Source: Profundicola chukchiensis
Lineage (GTDB): Bacteria; Bacteroidota; Bacteroidia; Flavobacteriales; Weeksellaceae
Direction of reading: 5' to 3'
DNA: 64,000 nt
NCBI RefSeq assembly: GCF_029664245.1
Contig: NZ_JANAIE010000003.1
Coordinates: 1-64,000, forward strand
A program made the translations under genes and the position numbers. Below are positions 32,568-41,748 of the stretch, piece by piece; position 1 is the stretch's first letter; the number at the start of each line of letters is the position of its first letter. The notes beneath the pieces are model-generated. The model saw only the letters and a program-made list of their open reading frames with translations. It ran no database searches and was not told the origin of the DNA.

Positions 32568-33950
32568 ATGTTATTTGAACACGTTTACGATAAAAGTTTA
32601 GCGCAGGCTAGTTATTTCATTGGTTGTCAAGTTAAAGGTGAAGCCATCGTGATTGACCCACAAAGAGATATCGATGTTTACTTAGATTTAGCCAAGGCTA
32701 ACAATATGAAAATCACGAAAGTTACTGAAACCCATATTCATGCCGACTTTTTAAGTGGTTCTAGAGAATTAGTTGCTGCTACAGGTGCAGAGATTTATCT
32801 ATCTGATGAAGGTGGAGAAGATTGGCAATACGAGTTTCCACATATTGGATTGAAACATAATGATAAAATAAAGTTAGGAAACTTAACTTTTGAGGTCTTA
32901 CATACTCCTGGGCATACGCCAGAGAGTATTAGTTTTCTTCTAACTGATCATCCTGCTAGCGATGAGCCGGTAATGGTTTTCACAGGAGATTTTGTATTTG
33001 TTGGTGATGTTGGAAGACCTGATTTATTAGAAAAAGCAGCAGGTCTAGCAGGCACACAAGACAAAGGTGCAAAGCAAATGTATGACTCGATCCAAAGGTT
33101 TGCAAAGTTACCAGATCACATTCAGGTTTGGCCAGGACATGGCGCGGGTTCAGCTTGTGGAAAATCTTTAGGTGCAGTTCCTAGTTCTACCATTGGTTAC
33201 GAAAAGATTCGAAATTGGGCTTTCCAATATGAAGACGATCAAGAAGGGTTTATTGATTATCTATTAGATGGTCAACCAGAGCCTCCAAAGTATTTTGCGA
33301 TGATGAAACACCTCAACAAGGTAAATCGTCCTTTATTGGTAGAAGTTCCTAAGCATTCTGAGTTAACAAAAGAAGAATTCTTAGCAGCTTATGAAAATGG
33401 AATGACAGTGATTGACACACGAAATAAGACCGAATTTGCGAAAGGCTTTATTCCTAACAGTATCAATATCCAAGGGAATAATTCATTCTCTACTTGGGCA
33501 GGTTGGTTTTTGAATTATAAAGAGAAATTTATTCTTGTAGCAGACGAAAATAACATAAAGGATTTAACGCGTAAATTGATGCGAATTGGCTTAGATAATA
33601 TCTATGGATATGTTTCTAATATCGAAGATTTAGGTTTAGAATTAGAAACGCAGGACATAATTGACATCAACGAATTTGAATCTTATATCGGAAATGATGA
33701 TGCACAAATTGTGGACGTTAGAGGTACTTCTGAATACGAAACTTATCACGTAGGCGGTGCTGATCATATTTTTGTTGGCTCGTTACCAGATAATTTAGAT
33801 AAACTAGATCAAAACAAACAAATTGTAATCCACTGTCAGAGTGGTGATAGAGCCACTGTAGCTCAGTCTTATTTAGCTAAAAAAGGATTTAAAGACATTA
33901 AAAACTATTCTGCTGGAATGAAAGAATGGATGGCCTTAAAAGTTAAATAA
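32568..33950 (+). CDS. Persulfide dioxygenase-rhodanese fusion protein
   Basis: 460 residues from the ATG at 32568 (ATG-TTATTTGAACACGTTTACG), not the longer frame. The metallo-beta-lactamase domain (1-240) has THIHADFLSG (the iron-binding H-x-H-x-D), HTPGHTPESI and WPGHGAGSACGKSLG, as in ETHE1-type persulfide dioxygenases. Two rhodanese domains follow. The first (about 265-350) lacks the active-site Cys (KFILVADEN), the second (about 360-455) keeps it in IHCQSGDRATVAQ. It oxidises glutathione or other persulfides to sulfite. Operon partners are TauE and a DUF2892 protein. Confidence 0.9.
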   Translation: MLFEHVYDKSLAQASYFIGCQVKGEAIVIDPQRDIDVYLDLAKANNMKITKVTETHIHADFLSGSRELVAATGAEIYLSDEGGEDWQYEFPHIGLKHNDKIKLGNLTFEVLHTPGHTPESISFLLTDHPASDEPVMVFTGDFVFVGDVGRPDLLEKAAGLAGTQDKGAKQMYDSIQRFAKLPDHIQVWPGHGAGSACGKSLGAVPSSTIGYEKIRNWAFQYEDDQEGFIDYLLDGQPEPPKYFAMMKHLNKVNRPLLVEVPKHSELTKEEFLAAYENGMTVIDTRNKTEFAKGFIPNSINIQGNNSFSTWAGWFLNYKEKFILVADENNIKDLTRKLMRIGLDNIYGYVSNIEDLGLELETQDIIDINEFESYIGNDDAQIVDVRGTSEYETYHVGGADHIFVGSLPDNLDKLDQNKQIVIHCQSGDRATVAQSYLAKKGFKDIKNYSAGMKEWMALKVK

Positions 33951-34180
33951 TGGATTTTAAAATAATTAAATATAATCTACTAAACGGCTGGAACCTCTTT
34001 CGTTTCATTCGACTTGCCGTGGGTACGTTTATTATAATTGAAGGTGTACGCACAGAGATGTGGATGATATTTGGAATTGGCGTTTTGTTCTCTCTTTTAG
34101 CTTTATTGAATATGGGAGGTTGTGCCGCAGGAAACTGTGCTGTTCCGCCTAAAGAAAATACATCGTCACAAAAGGAATGA
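33950..34180 (+). CDS. DUF2892 (YgaP-like) small membrane protein
   Basis: 76 residues, two spans (LAVGTFIIIEGVRTEM; IFGIGVLFSLLALLNMGGC), ending in a Cys-rich tail GGCAAGNCAVPPKEN. The start overlaps the dioxygenase stop by one base. YgaP-type proteins pair with rhodanese domains, in keeping with the neighbours. Confidence 0.8.
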   Translation: MDFKIIKYNLLNGWNLFRFIRLAVGTFIIIEGVRTEMWMIFGIGVLFSLLALLNMGGCAAGNCAVPPKENTSSQKE

Positions 34181-34316
34181 CGTAATTAATTTCAGAATCT
34201 AAGATTGTAATTTTAATAGAACATCTTAAGTAAGGTTTAAATTTAATAACTTTAGACTTCAACTTAAGATGTTTTTCATTTTAAACTGTATTTAAATTAA
34301 GCAAAAGGCAAAATTT

Positions 34317-36086
34317 ATGGAGAATAATATCGGTGCTGAAGTATTAAAAAGCTTTCAACAAGATCCTGATAAAGTATTTTTAAGGAGTTATTCATCTGGC
34401 CGAAACTACACCGGCTCTATGGCGATTTCTACGATCCAAAAGATCGCTACAAGCTTAATTGCCGAGGGACAAGATCAAATGAGTCGCGTGGCTATTTTTT
34501 CTCAAAACTGTCCCGAATGGACTTTGGTTGATTTAGCATGTATTCAGGCAAGAATTATTAGCGTTCCCATATTTGCCACCAATAATTATGTTCAAACTGA
34601 GTTTATTTTAAAAGATTCCGGTTCTCAATTGGTTTTTGCAGGAAGTAAAGAGCAATATAATGAGCTCTTGAAAATTAAAAACAAAGAAGAATATAGAATA
34701 ATTGTTTTTGATGATCAAGTAGATTTAAAAACAGAAAATAGTATTTATTTTAAAGATTGGTTTGAGCTTTATGATGATCAAAATTTAAATGATGACTTAA
34801 AGAAAAGAACCGCCTCGATCAAGGAGTCTGATCTTACCACCTTAATTTATACAAGTGGTACAACAGGCGAACCTAAAGGAGTTCAAGTGCATCACTCGCA
34901 GTTCAATGCTTTATTAGCGAATCATAATGAGGTGTATGAGTTTAAACCAAGTTACACTTCATTGGCATTTCTTCCACTTTCACACGTATATGAACGAAGT
35001 TGGACTTACATTATCTTATCCAACGGAATGTCGAATGTTTACCTCAGCAATCCAAAAGTAATTGCCAGTGCCATTGAAAAGATTAAACCCGAAACATTCT
35101 GTGCTGTTCCTCGTCTTTACGAAAAGATTCACGGCAAGATTATGGATGAAATTTCAAAGCAATCTTCTATTACACAAAACGTCTTTAATTGGGCATTAAA
35201 ACAAGGAAAAAAGCACTCGGAATTTATTCAAAACAAGCAAAAAGTTCCTGCGCTATTATCTTTAAAACATAAGCTTGCTGATAGATTGGTCTTTAAAACT
35301 ATTAGAGCAAAACTGGGTGGAAATATAGTTTATTGTCCATGCGGAGGAGCTTATATTTCTGATCATTTGGTGGAGTTCTTTAGAGCGATTAATATTCCTT
35401 TGTTGGTGGGCTATGGTTTAACAGAAAGCACTGCGACAGTCACCTCATTCACCAATGAAGATTATAGAGTTGGTTCTGTAGGAAAACCCATCGTGAATGT
35501 TGACCTTAAGATTGGTGAAAACAATGAAATTCTGGTGAAAGGAAAAACGATTACTTCTGGCTATTATCAGCTCGAGGAAGAGTCCAAAGAGCGTTTTACA
35601 GAAGATGGTTGGTTTAAAACAGGTGATGCTGGCCGATTAGACGAGGATGGTTTCTTGTATATCACCGATAGAATTAAGCAATTAATTAAAACAGCGAATG
35701 GTAAATATATTGCACCTCAACTTGTAGAAGGTCGCTTGGCTCAAAGTCGCTTTATTGCTCAAGCTATGATTATTGGAGAGGGAAGATCTTATGTTTCTGG
35801 TTTATTTACTTTAGACCAAGAATATGTGGAAGAATGGGCAAAAGAACAAGGAATAAATTATGATAATTTCGAGGGATTAGCTCAGAATCAAGACTTGCTT
35901 AAAGCCATAAATACTTCTATCAATGAAGAGCAAAAGGATTTATCAAATTATGAAAAAGTAAAAAGATTTAGGGTTTTGGCTCATGAGTTTTCTATGGAAA
36001 AAGATGAGTTAACGCCAACCTTAAAACTAAAGAGAAAAGTGATTGAAAAGAATTATGCTGATTTGATTAATACCCTTTATAAATAA
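34317..36086 (+). CDS. Long-chain fatty acid-CoA ligase (AMP-dependent)
   Basis: 589 residues. The AMP-binding signature LIYTSGTTGEPKGV (about 177-190), SHVYERSWTY, GYGLTESTATVTS and GWFKTGDAGRLDEDGFLYIT (about 428-447), and DRIKQLIKTANGKYIAP are all present. Members activate fatty acids with ATP and CoA, for degradation or membrane lipid synthesis. Full length for bacterial long-chain ligases of the FadD15 kind. Monocistronic, with a terminator after it. Confidence 0.9.
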   Translation: MENNIGAEVLKSFQQDPDKVFLRSYSSGRNYTGSMAISTIQKIATSLIAEGQDQMSRVAIFSQNCPEWTLVDLACIQARIISVPIFATNNYVQTEFILKDSGSQLVFAGSKEQYNELLKIKNKEEYRIIVFDDQVDLKTENSIYFKDWFELYDDQNLNDDLKKRTASIKESDLTTLIYTSGTTGEPKGVQVHHSQFNALLANHNEVYEFKPSYTSLAFLPLSHVYERSWTYIILSNGMSNVYLSNPKVIASAIEKIKPETFCAVPRLYEKIHGKIMDEISKQSSITQNVFNWALKQGKKHSEFIQNKQKVPALLSLKHKLADRLVFKTIRAKLGGNIVYCPCGGAYISDHLVEFFRAINIPLLVGYGLTESTATVTSFTNEDYRVGSVGKPIVNVDLKIGENNEILVKGKTITSGYYQLEEESKERFTEDGWFKTGDAGRLDEDGFLYITDRIKQLIKTANGKYIAPQLVEGRLAQSRFIAQAMIIGEGRSYVSGLFTLDQEYVEEWAKEQGINYDNFEGLAQNQDLLKAINTSINEEQKDLSNYEKVKRFRVLAHEFSMEKDELTPTLKLKRKVIEKNYADLINTLYK

Positions 36087-36104
36087 GAAATTGAAGCTAA
36101 AATA

Positions 36105-36139
36105 AATAAGCCCAAAGACGCGACATCTTTGGGCTTATT
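36105..36139. terminator. Strong terminator between the acyl-CoA ligase and the nuclease
   Basis: AATAAGCCCAAAGA (36105-36118) is an exact complement of TCTTTGGGCTTATT (36126-36139). It can act for both convergent genes. Confidence 0.85.
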
Positions 36140-36165
36140 ATGTTTATTTAGAAATTAAATAAATC

Positions 36166-37932
36166 CTACTTAACTAAAACTTTGGTTGACTGATTCTTTC
36201 TATTGATGAAATAAACACCTTTAGGTAAGTTTTTCAAGCTTAATTTTTGGTTATTTCTAACCGCTTTTAGTGTTTGAACCAACTTCCCTTCTAGATTATA
36301 AATGTTTAAAGTCTCAGCCTCAGATAAACCATCTACAAAAAATACGTTATCTGTAATTGGATTCGGATAAACTTTAAATTCATTACTTTCTTCAGTTACA
36401 TCAGATACGTCTAAAGTTTCGTAACAAGTCCAAGATAGGTCATCGAATGAAACTCTATTAGAAGTTGTAGAATCCACTAACTCGATAGTGAAATCACCCG
36501 CCACATTAATATTTTCAATGGTATAAGTACTTGGATCATCTGAATAAGGAATTTGTCCTTTTACTTCTCCATTAATTTTTAATGTATAATATCCATCTGA
36601 ATCTCTAAATGGTAAATAAGTTCTAACACTTAACGAACCAATACCTCCGCTAATCGTAGAAGAAGTTAGGCTACCTTTTCTAATACAGATTGACTTGTCA
36701 TTATCACCATCAATATAAATCTGACGGTCGGTTCTTGCATTGGTCGCATTCCAAACGATACCATTGTTAGTCCACGTTCTGTTGGTATAACTAGACGCAG
36801 GTGGGTTTCCTCCCGTAGACGGAATATTCTCAAAGTCCTCTACGCCACAAGTTGCTCCAGTTCCACCTTCTCCGGTATTTGTAGTTTGCCCTTGAATGGT
36901 TTCACTCATCTCCGATCTATTTCCTGCCGCATCAAAAGCTGCAACCGAAATATCATAAGTTGTATCAGGCTGTAATCCACTAATCACAACATTATTGGTA
37001 TAAACGTTAGCATAGAATTCTCCATCTACATAAACATCATAACCCGCAACACTAATATTGTCTGTTGATGCATCCCATTGCACTGAAAGACTTCTATCCG
37101 TTGCATAAGTCACCTCTAAGTTTTGTGGTACAGAAGGATTAATTTCATCAGGCGTACCATCATCACCAAAGTTGTTAGGCCATTTATTTTCAGCTGGAAT
37201 TCCTCCCCAAATAACCGTTGCTAAATAAGGATTATCAATAAATGGATTTCTATTATTTTGAACATTGGCTACGATATTATTACGTTGAACCTCGAATTCA
37301 GAAACAGGATCTTCTACGTTCCATTTTAAAAGAATATCTGGGAAATCACTAGAATAAGTAGCAGGTGGAAAAGTAATATTCAGAGGCTGTGCTCTGTTTT
37401 GATAACGCACATACATGTACATAATAATACGCGCAACATCTCCTTTCCATTCGTCGCCTGGATACCAACCACCACGACTGGTTCTGTATGCCGTAGCTCC
37501 ATAACCATCATCAAAAGAATAATTACTACGCATACTATTCAATCTCATATCAGCAGGTCTAATATGATGTCCATCTGCTCCAGGTCCAGAGTTTCCTAAA
37601 TTTGGAGTTCCCTTAGATTTAGCATAAACATGCTCTCTGTTCCAATCGCCATTTACCGATCTACTTCTTTGGTGAGTTCCAGAAGATTCAGACCCATAAA
37701 TTAACAAGATGTTGTTAGGATTATTAGGATCCTTGTCACTGGTTTTAATCAGTTCTCTTACCTCATTATAACTGATGACATTGGTGTGGGTACTCGTAAT
37801 AAGGCTTGTTAGCTGCGCCTTCATTTCATTTCCCGTTTTACTAAAATCTATAGAATTATAATAGGCTGGCGCAGATTGAGCCAACGCAACTATAGAAATA
37901 ATAAAATGAAGAATTGTAAATTTAATTTTCAT
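36166..37932 (-). CDS. Secreted endonuclease I (NucM-like) with FN3 and T9SS sorting domain
   Basis: 588 residues. A signal peptide (KFTILHFIISIVALAQSAP) is followed by an endonuclease I domain: NREHVYAKS (about 101-109, with the His of the family), GPGADGHHIRPADMRLNSMR and a GWYPGDEWKGDVARIIMYM motif. A fibronectin type III domain follows (about 255-345, PSVPQNLEVTYATDRSLSVQ), then a jelly-roll-like region, and a T9SS type A domain at the end (FKVYPNPITDNVFFVDGLSE, LKNLPKGVYFI). The enzyme degrades DNA outside the cell, probably to feed on it. Exported by T9SS, of which PorZ in this window is a part. Confidence 0.85.
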   Translation of the reverse strand: MKIKFTILHFIISIVALAQSAPAYYNSIDFSKTGNEMKAQLTSLITSTHTNVISYNEVRELIKTSDKDPNNPNNILLIYGSESSGTHQRSRSVNGDWNREHVYAKSKGTPNLGNSGPGADGHHIRPADMRLNSMRSNYSFDDGYGATAYRTSRGGWYPGDEWKGDVARIIMYMYVRYQNRAQPLNITFPPATYSSDFPDILLKWNVEDPVSEFEVQRNNIVANVQNNRNPFIDNPYLATVIWGGIPAENKWPNNFGDDGTPDEINPSVPQNLEVTYATDRSLSVQWDASTDNISVAGYDVYVDGEFYANVYTNNVVISGLQPDTTYDISVAAFDAAGNRSEMSETIQGQTTNTGEGGTGATCGVEDFENIPSTGGNPPASSYTNRTWTNNGIVWNATNARTDRQIYIDGDNDKSICIRKGSLTSSTISGGIGSLSVRTYLPFRDSDGYYTLKINGEVKGQIPYSDDPSTYTIENINVAGDFTIELVDSTTSNRVSFDDLSWTCYETLDVSDVTEESNEFKVYPNPITDNVFFVDGLSEAETLNIYNLEGKLVQTLKAVRNNQKLSLKNLPKGVYFINRKNQSTKVLVK

Positions 37933-38479
37933 TTTTATTAGGTTTTATATTTAATATTTCTTGATCGTTTTTAATTATATTTTTCACTTGATTTAAGTCT
38001 AAAACATGCATAGAATTCTCAAACTTTAAATACACATTATCCTCAAGTACAAATAATTTCGCAAGTTTTAAATCGTTCTTATGGTAAAAACCAACTTGAA
38101 CTTCAGTATCATTTAAGCTTTTAAAATCTTGACAAAATTCCGTATTCAGTTCAAAATCACTTTTCTCATAGCGAAACACCTTTCTCATTAATCCCGGATG
38201 CTCCAAACCTGCTCCTACAAAGAGTTGATTGTACTCTTGATTTTTCCCGATGACATATAGAGGCTTGTCTTTTCCGCCAACATTGATTCCCTTTCTTTGT
38301 CCAATTACAAAATCATCTAAACCATAATGTTCCCCAACCAAAAAGCCATCGAACAAATTATAGGGCAAAGCTTCCGCATGAAAGTCGAGTTCGGCTTTTA
38401 GCGAATGAAAATGATTCTCAAATCTGGAATAAATTGAGGCCTCAGAGGGTATTTCAACTATTTGACCTGCTTTAGACAT
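37922..38479 (-). CDS. Orphan protein resembling the C-terminal domain of MnmA
   Basis: 185 residues. GEHYGLDDFVIGQRKGINVG with DKPLYVIGKN (about 49-80) is the RNA-binding central and C-terminal pattern of tRNA 2-thiouridylase MnmA (G-x-HxG-x-x-YTIGQRKG). The PP-loop, its SGGVDS motif and both catalytic cysteines are absent. It may help a thiolase in trans or be a paralogue with another role. The end overlaps the nuclease gene by 11 bases and a TACATTTG box lies at 38509-38502. Confidence 0.6.
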   Translation of the reverse strand: MSKAGQIVEIPSEASIYSRFENHFHSLKAELDFHAEALPYNLFDGFLVGEHYGLDDFVIGQRKGINVGGKDKPLYVIGKNQEYNQLFVGAGLEHPGLMRKVFRYEKSDFELNTEFCQDFKSLNDTEVQVGFYHKNDLKLAKLFVLEDNVYLKFENSMHVLDLNQVKNIIKNDQEILNIKPNKNEN

Positions 38480-38620
38480 GTAAAAAACTTATAAGAGGGG
38501 GCAAATGTACTAATTACACTTATAGTCATGAAAAATAAAGCTATGATAAATCTAATCTTAACGATTTGTTTAAACATTAGGCCTTCAAAATAAAATTGAA
38601 ATAAAGTTTGCTTTCACTTG

Positions 38621-38650
38621 TTGGTTTTCACAAAATAATTTCTAATTTTA
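38621..38650 (+). promoter_or_regulatory. Promoter of the trp operon
   Basis: TTG (38621-38623), 19 bases, then TAATTTTA (38643-38650), close to the flavobacterial TTG-n19-TAnnTTTG consensus. The leader ATG is only six bases on, so the leader peptide may be translated from a nearly leaderless message. Confidence 0.55.
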
Positions 38651-38655
38651 CCTCA

Positions 38656-38721
38656 ATGTTACAATTTAACAACATAGCATGGTGCTGGAACAGTCTCGAT
38701 TTATCGGTGTCTGTCACATAA
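38656..38721 (+). CDS. trpL: trp operon leader peptide
   Basis: 21 codons: MLQFNNIAWCWNSLDLSVSV then Thr and TAA. Trp codons stand at positions 9 and 11 (TGG-TGC-TGG). A peptide this short with two tryptophans in front of a terminator and trpE is the classic sensor of charged tRNA-Trp. A ribosome stalled at Trp9 would leave 38698-38706 (GATTTATCG) free, so that it pairs with the left arm of the terminator. Confidence 0.8.
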   Translation: MLQFNNIAWCWNSLDLSVSVT

Positions 38722-38743
38722 CCTATGTTATAATTTTTGGAAG

Positions 38744-38785
38744 AAGACCTCGATAAATCTATGATTTATCGAGGTCTTTTTTTTT
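38744..38785 (+). terminator. Attenuator terminator of the trp operon, with antiterminator
   Basis: A perfect 16-bp stem AAGACCTCGATAAATC (38744-38759) with GATTTATCGAGGTCTT (38763-38778), loop TAT, and T9 afterwards. The same string GATTTATCG occurs upstream at 38698-38706, inside the leader peptide, and can pair with 38751-38759, excluding the terminator. The two states are mutually exclusive as in trp attenuators. Confidence 0.85.
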
Positions 38786-38801
38786 GATTAAAACTTAACA
38801 A

Positions 38802-40193
38802 ATGAAACTAAATACTAAATGCTATACTTCTCCCGCCGACTTGCATACGCCGGTTGGGATTTATCTAAAAATGAGAGACATCTTTAGAGAAACTTGTCTT
38901 TTAGAAAGTACTGATCATCAAAATTCTAGTCAGAGTAAATCTATAATTTGTATCAATCCTATTGCGGGCGTAGAGATTTCAGACCTTGAAAAAGGAGAGT
39001 TAAAACTGCCTTTACAAGAAGTTATTGAGTTTAAAATCAATAAAAAGCCAAACGAAATTCTCGATGAATTCAGGAATAGTTTTGAAATTGAAAAAGAAGA
39101 AAATGATCATGCTATCGCTCAAAGTCTATTTGGTTATACAGCCTATGATTCAGTTCAGTTCTTTGAAGATTTAAAATTTAAAAATGATTGTCCTCTTCCG
39201 CTAATGAGATATCGACTATATCAATATGTGATTGTAATTGATAATTATACCGACCAGATTCACTTATATGAAAACAGAATTCAGGGAGTTAAGTCGGAAA
39301 CTAGCAGGATTCAATCTATCTTAAGAAACAGAGATTTTCCATTATTCCCATTTAAAGCAGATAAAGAGGAAAAAAGTAATATAACTGATCAAGCTTTTGA
39401 GGATATCGTTAAAAAAGGGATTGAACACGGACTTCGAGGCGATGTATTTCAATTGGTATTAAGCAGAAAGTTTGAACAGAGATTCATAGGAGATGACTTT
39501 CAAGTTTATAGAGCCCTCAGAAACATTAACCCTTCTCCCTATCTTTTTTATTTCGATTATAGCGACTACAGAATTTTTGGATCTAGCCCAGAAAGTCAAA
39601 TGATTGTGGACAACGGAAAAGCAACTATTCATCCTATTGCTGGTACATTTAAAAGAACAGGCGATTTAATAGAAGATGCTAAAGAAGCTGAAAGATTAAA
39701 ACATGATGCTAAAGAAAATGCCGAACATACGATGTTGGTTGATTTAGCAAGAAATGATCTTAGTAAAGTTTGTAAAAATGTAAGCGTTTCTAAACTAAAA
39801 GAGATTAAATATTTCTCTCACGTTATTCACATGGTCAGCGAAGTTGAAGGAGAAATTTCTAAAACTAAAAACCCATTTGAAGTCATTGCTGCCACTTTTC
39901 CACAAGGAACACTTTCTGGAGCGCCCAAGCACAAAGCTATTCAGTTAATTGACCAATACGAGAATAGCTCTAGAGGCTTTTATGGTGGTAGTATTGGTTA
40001 TGTTGGCCTCAATGGAAACGTAAATACGGCTATTATGATTAGAACATTTTTATCTAAAAACAATACGCTTCAATACCAAGCAGGTGCAGGTGTTGTGGTA
40101 AAATCCAATCCTCAAAATGAGCGCGAAGAGGTTTCAAATAAATTAGGCGCATTAAGAAAAGCCATAGAATTAGCAGAAAAAATAAGCTTATGA
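38802..40193 (+). CDS. trpE: Anthranilate synthase component I
   Basis: 463 residues. LLEST (about 33-37) is the feedback site bound by tryptophan. Active-site regions: LVLSRKFEQRF, GSSPESQMIV, HPIAGTFKRTGD, VDLARNDLSKV, PQGTLSGAPKHKAIQLIDQY and GAGVVVKSNPQNE. It makes anthranilate from chorismate with ammonia from TrpG. First enzyme of the operon, overlapping trpG by 4 bases. Lies directly after the attenuator. Confidence 0.95.
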   Translation: MKLNTKCYTSPADLHTPVGIYLKMRDIFRETCLLESTDHQNSSQSKSIICINPIAGVEISDLEKGELKLPLQEVIEFKINKKPNEILDEFRNSFEIEKEENDHAIAQSLFGYTAYDSVQFFEDLKFKNDCPLPLMRYRLYQYVIVIDNYTDQIHLYENRIQGVKSETSRIQSILRNRDFPLFPFKADKEEKSNITDQAFEDIVKKGIEHGLRGDVFQLVLSRKFEQRFIGDDFQVYRALRNINPSPYLFYFDYSDYRIFGSSPESQMIVDNGKATIHPIAGTFKRTGDLIEDAKEAERLKHDAKENAEHTMLVDLARNDLSKVCKNVSVSKLKEIKYFSHVIHMVSEVEGEISKTKNPFEVIAATFPQGTLSGAPKHKAIQLIDQYENSSRGFYGGSIGYVGLNGNVNTAIMIRTFLSKNNTLQYQAGAGVVVKSNPQNEREEVSNKLGALRKAIELAEKISL

Positions 40194-40762
40194 AAATTTT
40201 AATTATAGATAACTACGATTCATTTACTTACAATTTAGTTCACATGGTGGAGGAAATCATTAACCAAGAGGTAGTGGTCGTTAAAAATGATAAAATTGAC
40301 TCCATAAACATCCCTGATTTTGACGCTATAATTTTATCTCCAGGCCCTGGAATCCCGTCTGAAGCTGGAGATTTAATACGAGTAATTAAAGAATATTCAC
40401 CTCAAATCCCAACCTTGGGTGTTTGTCTTGGGCATCAAGCTCTTGCAGAGGTTTATAATGCAAAATTATTGCAATTAGAGCATGTTCATCATGGCATTGG
40501 ATCTAATTTAAAACTTGAATCTACGGATAGTATTTATCAGAATTTAGTAGAACCTATTCAAGTTGGGCGATATCATAGTTGGGCTATCGATCATGAAGAC
40601 CTACCCGATGATTTAATCGTAACTGCAAGAGACGAAAACGGGATTATTATGTCGCTTAAACACAAAAGCCTTCCTATTACAAGTGTTCAATTTCACCCTG
40701 AAAGCATACTTACACCTCAGGGGAAACAAATGATTACCAACTGGATAAACTCAATCAAATGA
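40190..40762 (+). CDS. trpG: Anthranilate synthase component II (glutamine amidotransferase)
   Basis: 190 residues. The class I amidotransferase triad is GVCLGHQALAE (Cys at about 79), QFHPESI (His, Glu at about 170). It supplies ammonia to TrpE. Start codon overlaps trpE (ATGA type); its end overlaps trpD by 4 bases. Confidence 0.95.
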   Translation: MKILIIDNYDSFTYNLVHMVEEIINQEVVVVKNDKIDSINIPDFDAIILSPGPGIPSEAGDLIRVIKEYSPQIPTLGVCLGHQALAEVYNAKLLQLEHVHHGIGSNLKLESTDSIYQNLVEPIQVGRYHSWAIDHEDLPDDLIVTARDENGIIMSLKHKSLPITSVQFHPESILTPQGKQMITNWINSIK

Positions 40763-41748
40763 AAGATATTTTAGAATATTTATTTTCCTACAATACGCTT
40801 AAAAAGGAGGAGGCTAAATCCATCATGTTACAAATTCCACGAGGAGTTTTTAACGAGTATGAGATCACCAGTTTTATGTCGGTGTTTATGATGAGAAGCA
40901 TTACCATCGACGAACTTTTGGGATTTACTGATGCTTTAAATGAAACGGCAGTAAAAGTAGATTTAAACACTAATGATTTGGTGGATATAGTTGGAACTGG
41001 AGGTGATGGCAAAAACACTTTCAATATTTCTACATTAGCTTGTTTTGTTGTTGCAGGAACGGGACAAAAGGTCGCAAAACATGGAAATATTGGGGCTTCT
41101 TCTGTTTCTGGCTCTTCTAATGTGATGCAAGAATTAGGTGTAAAGTTTACCAATGATTCCGAGCAGTTAAAAAAGCAATTAGATAAAGCAAATATTTGTT
41201 TTTTACATGCTCCCCTATTCCATCCATCCTTAAAAAAAGTAGCACCTATGAGAAAACAATTGGGCTTTAGAACATTCTTTAATATGCTTGGTCCTCTTGC
41301 TAATCCAGCCAATCCAGACTATTCGACGATTGGAGTCTACAATATGGAAATTGCGCGATTGTACAATTATTATTTACAAAAGGAGAAACCACATTTTTCG
41401 ATTGTGCATTCGCTAGATGGTTACGACGAAATTTCCCTAACCGGAGAATCTATTGTAATCGATGAAAAAGGAACTCAGCTATTGAGTCCGCCGGAGTTTA
41501 AATCAAATAAAATTGCCGTACATGATTTGTATGGTGGAAAAACCAAGGAAGCAGCGGCAGATTTATTTTTCAAAATTTTAAAAGGTGAAGGAAGTTTTGC
41601 GCAAAATGAAGTTGTTATCACTAATGCAGCGATCGCATTACAAAACACACATAAATATGGTGATTTTGAAGAGTGTAGAAACTTAGCCAAAGAAAGCTTA
41701 GAAAGTGGTGCAGCCTTAAATTGTTTAAACCAACTGATTTCAGCATGA
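40759..41748 (+). CDS. trpD: Anthranilate phosphoribosyltransferase
   Basis: 329 residues. DIVGTGGDGKNTFNISTLA (about 75-93), KHGNIGASSVSGSSNVMQEL and RTFFNMLGPLANPA fit TrpD; it joins anthranilate to PRPP. Standard length. Overlaps both neighbours by 4 bases. Confidence 0.95.
   Translation: MKDILEYLFSYNTLKKEEAKSIMLQIPRGVFNEYEITSFMSVFMMRSITIDELLGFTDALNETAVKVDLNTNDLVDIVGTGGDGKNTFNISTLACFVVAGTGQKVAKHGNIGASSVSGSSNVMQELGVKFTNDSEQLKKQLDKANICFLHAPLFHPSLKKVAPMRKQLGFRTFFNMLGPLANPANPDYSTIGVYNMEIARLYNYYLQKEKPHFSIVHSLDGYDEISLTGESIVIDEKGTQLLSPPEFKSNKIAVHDLYGGKTKEAAADLFFKILKGEGSFAQNEVVITNAAIALQNTHKYGDFEECRNLAKESLESGAALNCLNQLISA

Noticed and set aside
40788-41312. Minus-strand frame opposite trpD
   Set aside because: It is an antisense shadow of a conserved gene with no promoter or start.
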